In this document: in pieces, positions 20,163 to 32,600 of the stretch
Layout: each line of letters starts with the position of its first letter
How positions within the stretch are numbered: the stretch's first letter is position 1
From: Paenibacillus agilis
Lineage (GTDB): Bacteria > Bacillota > Bacilli > Paenibacillales > Paenibacillaceae
Reading direction: 5' to 3'
DNA: 64,000 nucleotides
Assembly: GCF_007786455.1 (NCBI RefSeq)
Contig: NZ_VNJK01000001.1
Span: 2,814,673-2,878,672 of the forward strand
Program-made: the position numbers and the translations under genes
Notes under the pieces: generated by a model
The model's input: only the letters and a program-made list of their open reading frames with translations
What the model was told of the DNA's origin: nothing
Databases searched by the model: none

Positions 20163-23100
20163 GCAGCACCCCGGTTTCCGCTTCGATCTGCTTCTTGACT
20201 TGCTCTAAGATGTCCCGGATGACAACGGCCGTTTCATCCACACGCGCGAGTTCCAACAATTCCTCATGCGCGCCCTCCAGCCGATAATCGGCATAAGCTT
20301 GTGTCGTTGCCCTCCGCCAGGACGGCAATTGGTGCTCCAGGCGGAACGCTTCGCTGTCCTTCGCAATCAGTTCGTAAATTCGGGCAGTGATCGTGCCGGA
20401 ATTAATAAGCTGCGCTTCGTACGCCAAGGTTGCTTTGACCTTCCGATGAACCCACCCCCGCACGAGTGGGTTGCTCATTAATTCCTTCTCTTCTTCGTCG
20501 AAATCGGCAAGCGTTTCTTCAAGCTCTTTCTCCGACGTTTCGGAAGGCGTCAGCGTGTCCTTAATCCACGAATCCACCATGAGCACGTCCGTTACGGAAC
20601 AGCCTCTTTTCTCCATCATTTTGGCTACCTCGAACGTCACGTTGCCTCCGAAGCAGTAGCCGAGCAGCACGTAAGGTCCTTCCGGCTGGATGCGGACGAT
20701 CTCGTCCACATAATGGTTCAGCATGGCCTCGTAATCGGCGGCATCGTCGATAAAATCAATGCCGTAGAGCACGAACCGGCTGTCGAGCCTGCTTGCGAGC
20801 TCTCGATAACCGATGCCGAAGCCGCTGCCCGGAGGGAAGCAGAACACGTTCAAATCTCCTGCTTTATTCAGCTTAATGAAGGAGTCTCCCCCTTTATCCA
20901 AGCCCTGATCCCCCTCTCCCAATGCCATGGCTTCAACTGTTACATGATGGAATTGACGGTTCAGCGGTATCTCAATGCCCGTTTCATCGTAAACGGCTTG
21001 AACGAGCCTCATCAGACTTAACGAATTGCCACCCAACTCAAAAAAGTTATCCTTTACGCCGACCTGTGGAACGCCAAGCGTATCCTGCCAGACGCGGGCG
21101 ATCTTCATTTCGAGCAGCGTTCTCGGCGCGACATATTCGGTTCCTCCAGCCGCGGCTTCCTCCGGCGCGGGCAGCGCTTTGCGGTCGATTTTCCCATTCG
21201 GAGTCAACGGCATCCGCGAAAGCTGCACGAGGTGCGAAGGAATCATGTACCCAGGGAGCTGCTTGGAGAGCTCCTCCTTGAGTTCATGCGCAGCCAGCCT
21301 CGTTTCCGCGACGTAGTAAGCGACAAGCTGCTTTTGGCCGTTCGCGTCGTCGCGGTCGAGCACCTTGGCTTCTTGCACGGCGGTGATCTTTAGAAGCTGC
21401 GTCTCGATTTCGTCCAGCTCGATCCGGTACCCACGGATTTTGACCTGATGGTCGATCCGGCCCAGGTATTCGATGTTGCCGTCCGGCAGCCAAGCCGCCA
21501 AGTCCCCGGAGCGGTACAGTTTCTCCCCCTCCGCAAACGGGGAATCGACGAACTTCTCCGCCGTCAGATCCGGGCGGTTCAGGTAGCCTCTCGCAAGACC
21601 TTCCCCGGCGACATACATTTCGCCCGCTACGCCTATCGGTACAGGGCGGCGGTTTTCATCCAGGACGTACACGCTCAACGTCGGGATCGGCTTGCCGATA
21701 TTACTCTTCGCCGCCTCCATTTCGACCCACGTAATTTCCTTATACGTCACGTGAACCGTCGTCTCGGTAATACCGTACATATTGATCAGCTTCGCCTCCG
21801 GGTACTTCGTCTTGAAGCCCTTGAGCAGCAGCGGACTGAGCGCTTCGCCCCCAAAGATGACGTTGCGAATCCGCAGATCGTACGGATGATCCGCCAAGAC
21901 CTTACGCAGCAGCTGGTAGAAGTACGTTGGCGTCTGGTTCAAAATCGTGACCTGTTCGCGACCCAGCAACGTCAGGAAATCGGCCGGATTTTTCGCCGTG
22001 AGTGGCGGTACGATGACCAGCTTGCCTCCGTTCAGCAGTGCTCCGTACATTTCCCAGACGGAGAAATCGAAGCAGAACGAGTGGAACAGCGTCCACGTGT
22101 CGAACGGCCCGAAGTCGAACAGGTTCTTGTCATTGAACAGGAGGCGCACGACGTTCTTATGCTCGATCAGCGTTCCTTTCGGTCTACCAGTCGTTCCCGA
22201 CGTGTAGATGACATAGGCCAGGTTGCCCGGCCCTGAAATCGGTTCCAGGTTCGAAGCGTCCAGCGCTTCGGCGGATTCCGCCCCTCTGTCGCCCCAAACG
22301 AAATCGTCCAATTCGAGGCGCGTTCCTGCGAAGTCGGTCTTCTCGTGCAGATGCTTTTGAATCAGCAACAACGGCGCGCCCGAATCTTCGATCATGAAGC
22401 GGATGCGCTCCTCCGGATAGTCGGGATCGACAGGCACGTATGCTCCGCCCGCTTTAAGAATCGCCAGAATGCCAACGACCATATCGAGCGAGCGTTCGGC
22501 CAGAATCGTTATCAGTTGGTCCGCTTCTACTCCCTTCTCCCGCAGCTTCCGCGCAAGGCGGTTGGATCGCTCGTTGAGCTCGCGGTAGGTCAGCTGCCGC
22601 TCATTCATGACGGCGGCCACGTTGTCTGGGTAAAGCTCCGCCTGCTCTTCAAACAAGCCGTGAATCGTTTTCCCCCGCTCAAACCCGGTTTCGGTGTCAT
22701 TAAATCGCTTCAGCAGCGTCTCCCTCTCGTCTAGGGACAGCACATCGGCTTGTCCGAGCTCCAGATCCGGCTGAAATAAAAGCACGGACAGCAGCCGAAC
22801 AAGATGGTTGGCCGCCTGTTCCACGAATGCCTGCTCGTACCGCTGCCCGTCAAAGCTGATTTCCAGCTCGATGGAGTGGTTTTGGCGGTCGAAGCGAAAA
22901 ACCGTATCGGCCGCCACCCGATTACCCAGCGGTCCCGGATGAATCGGGGCGAAGGATGCGACGGTGTTGACGACCGGGAGGCCGCCACCCGTATAGTCCA
23001 GACGGAGCGACTCCACCATTTTCCGAAAAGGCAGGTGCTGATGCTCCAGCGCCTCGCCGACGGAGGCTTTGATGCCCCCGAGCAGCGTTTTCAGCGTAGT

Positions 23101-23460
23101 CTGGCGGTTTACGGACGTCTTGAGCACCAAGATGTCATGCGGCGACGGAGTCCCGTCGGGGTCAGCGCTATAAGAAGGCATGCCGACCAGCACTTGGTCC
23201 TGCCCGGTATATTTGAACAGTAGGCTTTTTACTCCTGCCAAAACAATCATGTACAAAGCCATATCCGAACCGTTGGCGAGGCAAATGATTCTCTCCGCGA
23301 GTTCGCTCGGCAGAGTACGGTGAAGCAAGCCCGGCTCGGCCGCAGCTTCCCTGTCGGCGGATAAATTGGAGGATTGACTGTAGGGAAGGAAGCTCAGGCT
23401 GTTATCGGCGTCAAACTTGCTGCTCCAGTATCGTTCTTCCTTTTCAAACAAAGATTTCAT
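20152..23460 (-). CDS. pmxB: Polymyxin-type NRPS subunit, module 10 (Thr) with thioesterase
   Basis: This 1102-residue termination subunit contains a C-domain remnant (about 1-240, C-terminal lobe only, no HHxxxDG), A10 (about 260-760), PCP (FFELGGNSL, about 805-815) and a type I thioesterase (about 860-1095). The A10 pocket reads DFWNIGMVH, the classic threonine code, giving Thr10. The thioesterase should release the chain by macrocyclization onto Dab4, as is known for polymyxins. Its nucleophile motif is GYCFGG (near 20655), so cysteine replaces the usual serine. The candidate acid (MVDSW) and histidine (GAHEE) regions are present. The ATG start has GGGGAG seven bases upstream. The gene lies 154 bp after pmxA and overlaps pmxC by 11 bases. 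Its A domain is nearly identical in DNA sequence to A2 of pmxE. Confidence 0.93.
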   Translation of the reverse strand: MKSLFEKEERYWSSKFDADNSLSFLPYSQSSNLSADREAAAEPGLLHRTLPSELAERIICLANGSDMALYMIVLAGVKSLLFKYTGQDQVLVGMPSYSADPDGTPSPHDILVLKTSVNRQTTLKTLLGGIKASVGEALEHQHLPFRKMVESLRLDYTGGGLPVVNTVASFAPIHPGPLGNRVAADTVFRFDRQNHSIELEISFDGQRYEQAFVEQAANHLVRLLSVLLFQPDLELGQADVLSLDERETLLKRFNDTETGFERGKTIHGLFEEQAELYPDNVAAVMNERQLTYRELNERSNRLARKLREKGVEADQLITILAERSLDMVVGILAILKAGGAYVPVDPDYPEERIRFMIEDSGAPLLLIQKHLHEKTDFAGTRLELDDFVWGDRGAESAEALDASNLEPISGPGNLAYVIYTSGTTGRPKGTLIEHKNVVRLLFNDKNLFDFGPFDTWTLFHSFCFDFSVWEMYGALLNGGKLVIVPPLTAKNPADFLTLLGREQVTILNQTPTYFYQLLRKVLADHPYDLRIRNVIFGGEALSPLLLKGFKTKYPEAKLINMYGITETTVHVTYKEITWVEMEAAKSNIGKPIPTLSVYVLDENRRPVPIGVAGEMYVAGEGLARGYLNRPDLTAEKFVDSPFAEGEKLYRSGDLAAWLPDGNIEYLGRIDHQVKIRGYRIELDEIETQLLKITAVQEAKVLDRDDANGQKQLVAYYVAETRLAAHELKEELSKQLPGYMIPSHLVQLSRMPLTPNGKIDRKALPAPEEAAAGGTEYVAPRTLLEMKIARVWQDTLGVPQVGVKDNFFELGGNSLSLMRLVQAVYDETGIEIPLNRQFHHVTVEAMALGEGDQGLDKGGDSFIKLNKAGDLNVFCFPPGSGFGIGYRELASRLDSRFVLYGIDFIDDAADYEAMLNHYVDEIVRIQPEGPYVLLGYCFGGNVTFEVAKMMEKRGCSVTDVLMVDSWIKDTLTPSETSEKELEETLADFDEEEKELMSNPLVRGWVHRKVKATLAYEAQLINSGTITARIYELIAKDSEAFRLEHQLPSWRRATTQAYADYRLEGAHEELLELARVDETAVVIRDILEQVKKQIEAETGVLHGS
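21398..22669 (-). repeat. Thr adenylation-domain repeat, copy in pmxB
   Basis: This is the partner of the 10558-11829 segment. Only scattered substitutions, mostly at third codon positions, were seen when the lines were compared by eye. Confidence 0.75.
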
Positions 23461-23614
23461 TCGTATCTCCCCTAAAAATGAAGTGACCGCATGCCCTGGC
23501 GCAGGTCCGAAAAAAGTTGCTTTCGTCCTGCGCGTATAAGGGCTTGGATGTTGTTCGCCGTCTTCCTTAGGATGCGCGCCGCTTTCGCTTGACGGCGGAG
23601 GCGCGCTTGTAGAA
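23461..23614 (-). other. pmxA-pmxB intergenic linker
   Basis: This 154-bp spacer has no terminator. Read in the pmxB frame it stays open from just after the pmxA stop to the pmxB ATG. The translation is Pro/Ser-rich and linker-like, with a stop only in the last codons of pmxA. The GGGGAG box before the ATG at 23460 supports that ATG as the real start, so the open frame may be chance or a relic. Confidence 0.5.
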
Positions 23615-26600
23615 TTAGAACGCGAATTCGATCAAATCGACGGCACTCTTTGCGCCTGCCGCCGGTTTATGGCATTCAATCCGGCTTAGCTCCAGTTGTG
23701 GATTTTCTGCAATTTGAGACAGTACCCGCAGGTAATCCTCGGTCAAGGTGCGGATCATCGCTTCTTTGAACAGCTTGGTGGCGTAGAAGAAGCCCCCGCT
23801 CAGCGCCCCGTTGTTCTCATACATAAACAGCGTCAGGTCGAACTTCGCTTCTTCCAAATTATCAAGCTCGTAATTCTTCAGGCTGACCCCTTCCAGCTCG
23901 GCGTCTCGTTCTTCGATATTTTGCAAGTCGAAAACGGCATCGAACAGCGGGAAGCGGCCCGGCTCCCGCTTCACATTCAAACGCTCCACGAGCTCCTCGA
24001 ATGGATAATCCTGATTCTCGAAAGCACTCAAAGCCGTTTCCTTCACTTCTTCCAGATAGGACAAGAACGTTTTGTCGCCCGACGGACGATTGCGGATCGC
24101 CAGCGTATTGACAAACATTCCGATGACCGGTTCCAAATCAGCGTTCGTTCTTCCCGCCACCGGAGTGCCCACGACCAAGTCCTCCTGCCCGCTGTACTTG
24201 GACAGCAGCACGGTATAAGCCGCAAGCAGCACCATGAACAGCGTGCTTTCACGCTCGGCCGCCAATTCGCGCAGCCGCGCAAAGAGAGAAGATTCGACGT
24301 CGAACTCCAGATGCGCGCCTTCGTAGTTGCGAACCCTAGACCGTTCGTAGTCCAGCGGCAAGTCCGCTGTCGGCAGCTCGCCTTCGAAGGTTTGCAGCCA
24401 GTACGCTTCCTGCCGCCCGATCCGCTCTTGGTGGGCCTTCGACTGCTGCCAAACAGCATAATCCTTGTATTGAATACGCAGTGGCGGCAATTCTTCCCCG
24501 GCGTAGAAACTTGAGAACTCATCGATCACAATCGCCATCGATACGCCGTCGGACACGATATGGTGCATGTCGAAAAGGAGAATATGCAGGTTCGGCTCCA
24601 ACTCGATGATCCCCGCGCGCAGCAGCGGCGGCTTGCCGAGATCAAACGGACGAACGAAGCTGCGGACGATCTGCTCGATTTGAGCCGCATCCTCTTTATC
24701 CGCTTGATGATGCTCGATAGCAAAATCGACCTGCGGGTAAATCCGCTGGACGGCTTCGCCCTTCACCATTTCAAAACCGGTGCGCAGCGATTCATGCCGT
24801 GTTATCAATTTCCGCAAGGCGGCTCCCAACCGGTCTAAATCAAACTCGCCTTCCACCTGCACCAGCTCCGGCATGTTGTAAAGCTGATCCGCTCCATCCA
24901 GCGTGTGCTGAATGAACAGCCGTTTCTGCGCGGAGGACAGAGGATAGTACTCTCTCTCCTCCGCTTGAGGAATGGCCTCATGCTCCCGCCGTTCCATCTG
25001 GGCGATCGCCTCGGCCATCGCCGCAATCGTCGAGTGACGGAATACGTCGCGCAGCGGCAGGTTGACGTTTAATTCCTTAAATACCTTGCCCGCCAGCGTC
25101 GTCGCTCGAAGAGAGTGGCCGCCGATGTCGAAGAAGTTGTCGTGAACGCCAATCTCCTTCGCAAGCCCCAGCACCTCCTGCCAAATCACCGCCAGCTTCG
25201 TTTCCAGCTCATTGCGCGGTGTGACGTACTCCACTCCGCTTCCAGCTTCCCCTTCCGGCGCTGGCAGCGCCTTCCGGTCAATCTTTCCGTTCGGCGTCAG
25301 AGGCAGGCGCTCCAGCTCCACGAAGTACGACGGGATCATGTAGCCCGGCAGCTCCTGCGCCAGCGCGCTGCGCACATCGTTCACCGCCAGCTCCGCTCCG
25401 GTATCCGGCGTGTAATACGCGCATAGCGCCTTCTGCCCGTTCGTGTCACTGCGAACCAGCACCACCGCTTCGCGCACGCCTTCCACCCTCAGTAGCTGCG
25501 ACTCGATCTCGCCCATCTCGATCCGGTACCCCCGAATTTTCGCCTGATTGTCGATCCGGCCGATGAAGTCCACGTTCCCGTCTTCCATCCACCGCGCCAA
25601 GTCTCCCGTGCGGTACAGCCGCTCGCCCGCAGAGAACGGGCTGTCTACGAACTTCTCTTCCGTCAGCTCCGGACGGTTCAAATACCCGCGCGCCACGCCG
25701 ACTCCGCCGATAACCAGCTCGCCCAGCACCCCGACCGGCACCGGGTTCAGATGCGCATCCACGATGTAAAATTTCGCATTCAGCCACGCTTTTCCGATCG
25801 GTACATTGCCTGTCTGTGGCAGCTTCGCTAGCTCCTCGTCGTAGAAGCTGGAGTCGATTGCAGCTTCTGTCACCCCGTATGCGTTGATGATTCGGAACAA
25901 CGAGCCGAAGCGTTCCTGCAAGGTCCGGTAATCTGCCACGCTGCAGCTGTCCGAGCTCGTGATTAGCAGCTCCATCCCGCTCATATCCAGTCTCTGCTCG
26001 TGCACATACTCCAGGAACGGCACGATCAGCGCCGGTGTCGATTCGAAGATGGTAATTCGCTCCCGCTCCATCCAGTGGTGCAGACGAGACGGATCGATCC
26101 GGTCGTCCTTCGGCACAATCACCATCGTGCCTCCGTTATACAGCGTCCGCGCGATATCTCCCACGAACACATCAAACGAGAAGCTTGCAAGCTGCAGCAG
26201 CCGTACCGGGAACTGATCCAACTGGTATTCCCGCCGGTAGCCCGCCGCCGTGTTCACCAGGCTGCAGTGCTCGATCATCACGCCCTTCGGCTTGCCCGTC
26301 GTTCCCGACGTGTAGATCACGTAAGCAAGGTCATCCGGACGGGCTTCATGGAAGCTGTCGGTGTCGACATGCTGATGGCTCTCATCGCTGGCATCCACAG
26401 CATTGGTCAGCTTGCCGGAGACCATGCCAGAGACCTTGCCGGAGACAATCGGCGCATTCGCCCGTTCCTCGCTGTACGACGCTTCGTCGTCCAGGTACAA
26501 CACCTCCGCCAGCGCCATCTCCTCTTCGCCGAGCCAAGCTTCGGCACGCTCTCGCAACGGCGTTTGCGTCAGCAGCACCTTCGCTCCGCTGTCTTCCAGC

Positions 26601-29600
26601 ATGAACCGCAAGCGATCTGCCGGATAATCCGGGTCGAGCGGCACATACGCCCCGCCCGCTTTCCAGACGGCCAGCACGGCCACCAGCAAGTCTACCGAGC
26701 GATCGGCGAGAATGCCGACGATCGTTTCCCGGCCGATTCCGCTTGTGCGCAGCGTGCCCGCCAAGCGGTTCGCCCGCTCGTTCAGCTCCGCATACGTCAG
26801 CCGATCGTTCTCGTACACGACGGCCGCCTCTTCCGGCGTGAGCTCCACCTGTTCCTCGTACAGCCGGTGGAACGCGATCGCAGGAGCCGCTTCCCGCTGC
26901 GCCGTGTTAAATACTCCGAGAATTTGTTCTTTTTCCTCAGCGGTCAGCAAGTTTAACTCGGCGATCTTCGCATCCGGACGGCTTACGATCGTTACGAGCA
27001 GCTGCTCATAATGCTTCGCCAACCGTTCGATCGTCTCCCTTTTGTAGAGAGCCGTCGCATATTCGAAGCTGTAATCCAAGCCGCCGTTCTCCTCGCCCAC
27101 ATCTAAGCTGATATCAAACTTCGCGGTATCCAGTGCGCTCGGATAAGGAATCAGGCGAAGCCCTTCCAACTCAAACTCCTCGTTCTCCGTATTCTGCATC
27201 GTAAACAGCGTGTCGAAGAGCGGATTGCGGCTTAAATCACGGGTGACTTGCACCTTTTCCACTAATTCTTCGAACGGATAGTTTTGATGCTCGAAGGCGT
27301 GAAGGGTCGTTTCTTTGACTTCGTTCAGGTATGACAGGAATGTCTTCTCCGAAGCCGGATAACTGCGGATAGCCAGCGTGTTTAAGAAAATCCCAATCAA
27401 CGGCTGCACATCTCCATGATTCCTTCCGGCAATCGGCGTACCGACGATCACGTCTTCCTGGCCTGAATATTTGTGCAGAAGGACGTTATACGCCGCAAGC
27501 AGCACCATAAACAGTGTTGTGCCCGTTTCCGAAGCGAGCTGCTTCAGGCCGTCGGTTTTCGAAGCGTCCAAGAAAAACTCCAGCGTTTGGCCTTCGTAGC
27601 TCTGTACGGCCGGACGCGGATAGTCCGTCGGCATTTCCAGCACCGGAAGCTCACCTTGGAACATGTCCAGCCAGTACGCCTCCTGAAGCTGAAGCCGTTC
27701 CTTCTGCTCCTGCGAATACTGCCAAACGGTGTAGTCTTTGTACTGAATGCGCAGAGGCTCCAATTGCTCGTCGCCGTACAAGCGGACGAATTCTTCAACA
27801 AAGATTTCCATCGAGACGCCGTCAGAAATAATATGATGCATGTCGTACATTAGAATATGGCGTTCAGGAGCCAGCTCAACAAGGCCTACCCTCAGCAGCG
27901 GAGGCTTCGCCAAGTCAAACGGACGGACGAAACGGCGAACCGTCTCTTCGGCCTCTTGCTCATCCGCTCGATAGAACTCCACGGCAAAATTTATGTCCTG
28001 GTAAATCCGCTGCGATGCTACGCCATCCACCATTTCGAACCCGGTGCGCAACATTTCATGCCGCGCCACAAGCTTACGGAACGATTCTTCAAACCTTGCC
28101 CGGTCCAAAGTACCCTCCAGCAGCATCGCTTCCGGCATGTTGTAGCTAAGCTCCGCGCCTTCCAGTTGATTCAGGATAAAGAGACGTTTTTGAGCAAAAG
28201 ATTGCGGGTACACCTCTCTGTCATCCGCCACCGGAATGGAAACAAATATATGCTCATCTAGCCGGGAAATGGCAGCCGCCATGCTCTCGATGGTGGAATG
28301 GCGGAACACGTCGCGCAGTGGCAGATCCACGTTCAACTCTTTATGAATCTTGCTGACCAGTGTCGTTGCCCGCAGGGAGTGGCCGCCGATGTCGAAGAAG
28401 TTGTCGTGAACGCCAATCTCCTTCGCAAGCCCCAGCACCTCCTGCCAAATCGCCGCCAGCTTCGTTTCCAACTCATTGCGCGGTGCGACGTACTCTGTTC
28501 CGCTTCCCGCCTCCCCTTCCGGCGCTGGCAGCGCCTTCCGGTCGATTTTCCCGTTCGGCGTCAGAGGCAGACGCTCCAGCTCCACGAAGTACGACGGGAT
28601 CATGTAGCCCGGCAGTTCCTGCGCCAGTGCGCTGCGCAAATCGTTCACCGCCAGCTCCGCTCCCGTATCCGGCGTGTAATACGCGCATAGCGCCTTCTGC
28701 CCGTTCGCGTCACTTCTAACCAGTACCACCGCTTCGCGCACGCCTTCCACCCGCAGTAACTGCGACTCGATCTCGCCCATCTCGATCCGGTACCCCCGGA
28801 TTTTCGCCTGGTTGTCGATCCGTCCGATGAAGTCGACATTGCCGTCTTCCATCCACCGCGCCAAGTCTCCCGTGCGGTACAGCCGCTCGCCCGCGGCGAA
28901 CGGGCTGTCTACGAACTTCTCTTCCGTCAGCTCCGGGCGGTTCAAGTACCCACGCGCTACTCCGACTCCGCCGATGACCAGCTCGCCCAGTACTCCGATT
29001 GGCACCGGGTTCAGATGCGCGTCCACGATGTAGAATTTTGCATTCAGCCACGCTTTGCCGATCGGCACATGGCCTGTCTGCGGCAGCTTCGCCGACTCCT
29101 CGTCGTAAAAGCTGGAGTCGATCGCCGCTTCCGTCACGCCGTATGCGTTGATGATCCGGAACAACGAGCCGAAGCGTTCCTGCAAGGCCCGGTAATCCGC
29201 CACGCTGCAGCTGTCCGAGCTCGTGATTAGCAGCTCCATCCCGCTCATATCCAGTCCCTGCTCGTGCACGTACTCCATGAACGGCATGATCAGCGCCGGC
29301 GTCGATTCGAAGATGGTGATTCGCTCCCGCTCCATCCAGTAGTGCAGACGAGACGGATCAATTCGGTCGTCCTTCGGCACAATCACCATCGTGCCTCCGT
29401 TATAGAGCGTCCGCGCGATATCTCCTACGAACACGTCAAACGAGAAGCTTGCAAGCTGCAGCAGCCGCACCGGGAACTGATCCAACTGGTATTCTCGCCG
29501 ATAGCCTGCCGCCGTGTTCACCAGGCTGCGATGCTCGATCATCACGCCCTTCGGCTTGCCTGTCGTTCCCGACGTGTAGATCACGTACGCCAGATCCTCT

Positions 29601-32600
29601 GAAATGGCTTCATGGAAGCTATCCGTACCAACCTTCGGATGGCTTTCCTCGCCGGTATCCACAGCATCACTCAGCTTACAGGAAACTATGTCGGAGCCCA
29701 TACCAGAGCCCATCGGTGCATTCGCCCGCTCCTCGCTGTACGACGCTTCGTCGTCCAGATACAGCACCACCGCCAGCGCCATCTCCTCTTCGCCGAGCCA
29801 AGCTTCGGCACGCTCTCGCAGCGCCGTCTGCGTCAGCAGTACCTTCGCTCCGCTGTCTTCTAGCATGAACCGCACGCGGTCCGCCGGATAATCCGGGTCA
29901 AGCGGCACATACGCCCCGCCCGCTTTCCAGACGGCCAGCACAGCCACCAGCAAGTCCACCGAACGCTCGGCGAGAATGCCGACGATCGTCTCCCGGCCGA
30001 TGCCGCTTGCGCGCAGCGTAGCCCCTACGCGGTTCGCCCGCTCGTTCAGCTCCGCATACGTCAGCCGGTCGTTCTCGTACACGACGGCCTCCGCTTCCGG
30101 CGTGCGCTCCGCCTGTTCCTCGAACAGCCGGTGGAACGCAGCCGCAGGGGCCACTTCCAGCTGCGCCGGGTTGAACGCGCCAACAATTTGCTCTTTTTCT
30201 TCTGCCGTTAACAAGTTCAGCTCGGCAATCATCGCATCCGGACGGCTTACGATCGCCGCAAGCAAATGTCCGAAATGAGTCGACAGCCGCCGGATCGTGC
30301 TTTCTTTATAAAGAGCCGTTGCGAATTCAAAGCTGCATTCCAGGCCGCCGTTTTCTTCCGTAACATCCACACTCAGGTCGAACTTGGCCATGCCGTATTC
30401 GCTAGGGTACGGGGACAATTTCAGCCCTTCCAGCTCTAACGATGTATCCTCCAAGTTTTGCAGGGAGAACATCGTGTCAAACAGCGGGTTGCGGCTCAAA
30501 TCCCGGCTGACCTGCACTCTATCAACGAGCTCTTCGAACGGATAATTCTGATGCTCATAAGCGCCTAAGGTCGTTTCTTTCACTTCTTCCAGATACGATA
30601 GGAAGGTCTTCTCCGAAGTCGGATAATTGCGGAGCGCTAGCGTATTGACAAACATTCCGATCAAAGGCTGCGTGTCTCCGTGCGTTCTGCCCGCAATCGA
30701 CGTTCCGACGATCAAATCGTCCTGACCTGTGTACTTATGCAAAAGCACGCTATATGCCGCAAGCAGCACCATATACAGCGTCGTTCCTCTTTGAGCGGCC
30801 AGCTGCTTCAAGCCCTCGTTCGTTGCCTCGTCCACAAAGGACGTCAGCGTTTGTCCCTCAAAGCTCTGCACGGCAGGACGCGGATAGTCCGTCGGCATTT
30901 CCAAAACAGGAAGCTCGCCCCGGTAACGGTCCAGCCAGTAAGCTTCTTCGCGTTTCAACTGCACTTTTTGCTCGTCCGACTGCTGCCATACTGCATAGTC
31001 CTTATATTGAATGCGTAAAGGCTCTAATGACTTACCTCCGTACTGACGAACGAGTTCCTCGATCATCACGTTCATCGAAACCCCGTCAGAGACAATATGA
31101 TGCATGTCGAACATCAGCAAATAACGTTCGGCTGCCAGCTCTACGAGCTCCGCCCGCAGCAGCGGAGGCTTCGCCAAGTCGAAAGGCCGGATGAAGGCCT
31201 GTACGACTTCAGGTGCTTCTTCCTCGCTCGCATGACGGTACCCGACGGCGAAGTCGACGCTGTCGTAAATGCGCTGTACAGCTTCGCCTTGTACGATCTC
31301 AAAGCCGGTTCGCAGCGTTTCGTGCCGTGCGATCAGTCCGCGGAAAGCCTTCTCCAGCAGACTCCGGTCAATCGATCCTTCCAGCAGCAGCACACCCGGC
31401 ATGTTGTAGCTCTGATCGGCCCCTTCCAGCTGATTCAGGATAAACAGCCGCTTCTGAGCTGAAGATAGCGGATAATATGCTCTTGCGTCTGCCAATGGAA
31501 TCGACGCGAACGACTGCTCTCCAATCCGGGATATAGCGAGAGCCATCTCTTCAATCGTCGAATAGCGGAATACGTCGCGCAGAGGCAGCTCGACGTTCAG
31601 CTCCTGATGCACCTTGCTCACCAGTGTCGTCGCCCGCAGGGAATGACCGCCCAGGTCGAAGAAGTTGTCATGAACGCCGATGTGTACCAGTCCGAGCACG
31701 CTTTCCCAAATTCCGGCCAAGCTGGCTTCCAGCGGAGTCCGAGGTGGAATACGTCCTTCGCCCAGCTGCAAGCTCTCTTCCGGCGCCGGGAGAGATCGGC
31801 GGTCAACCTTACCGTTCGTCGTCAGCGGGAGACGCTCCAACTGAATCAGGTACGCCGGGATCATATAAGCCGGAAGTTCCTGGGAAAGCACGCTCTTAAT
31901 CTCGGCCGCCGGAAGATCGGAGTCCGCTTCATAATAGGCGCAAAGCTGCTTCTCACCGGAGGTGTTTTCCCTCGCGAATACCGTCGTTTTCCGAATCCCC
32001 TCCACTTTCTGAAGCTGCGCTTCGATCTCGCCCAGCTCAATGCGGAAGCCGCGGATTTTCACTTGGTCGTCCGTCCGTCCCACGTATTCGATCGTGCCGT
32101 CCGGCAGCCATTTCGTCAAATCCCCCGTCCGGTACATACGCTCTCCCGGCACAAATGGATTGTCCACAAATTTCTCCGCTGTCAGCTCCGGCCGGTTATT
32201 GTAGCCCCGTACCAAGCCTTCTCCACCGACGCAAAGCTCCCCAGTTACGCCGATCGGCAGAAGCTTGTTCCGGCTGTCGACGATATACACCGTCGTATTG
32301 CTGATCGGCCGTCCGATAGGTACGGTAACCGCCGACTCATCGACGAAGTCGACCGGAAGGTACGTGGTATAAACCGTGCTTTCCGTCGGGCCGTACACAT
32401 GGTTGAGCCTGCCCGGTCCGGTATGGGCGAGCGCTTTACGCACATGGCCGACCGACACGCGCTCTCCTCCGAACAAAATCGCCCGAACATCCCGCAGGCA
32501 GTCGACGTTCACATCTACAAGGATGTTGAAGAAAGCCGTCGTAATAAACATGACCGAGATGCGCTCGCGCTGGATGAGATCCGCCAGACGGCCGATTTCC

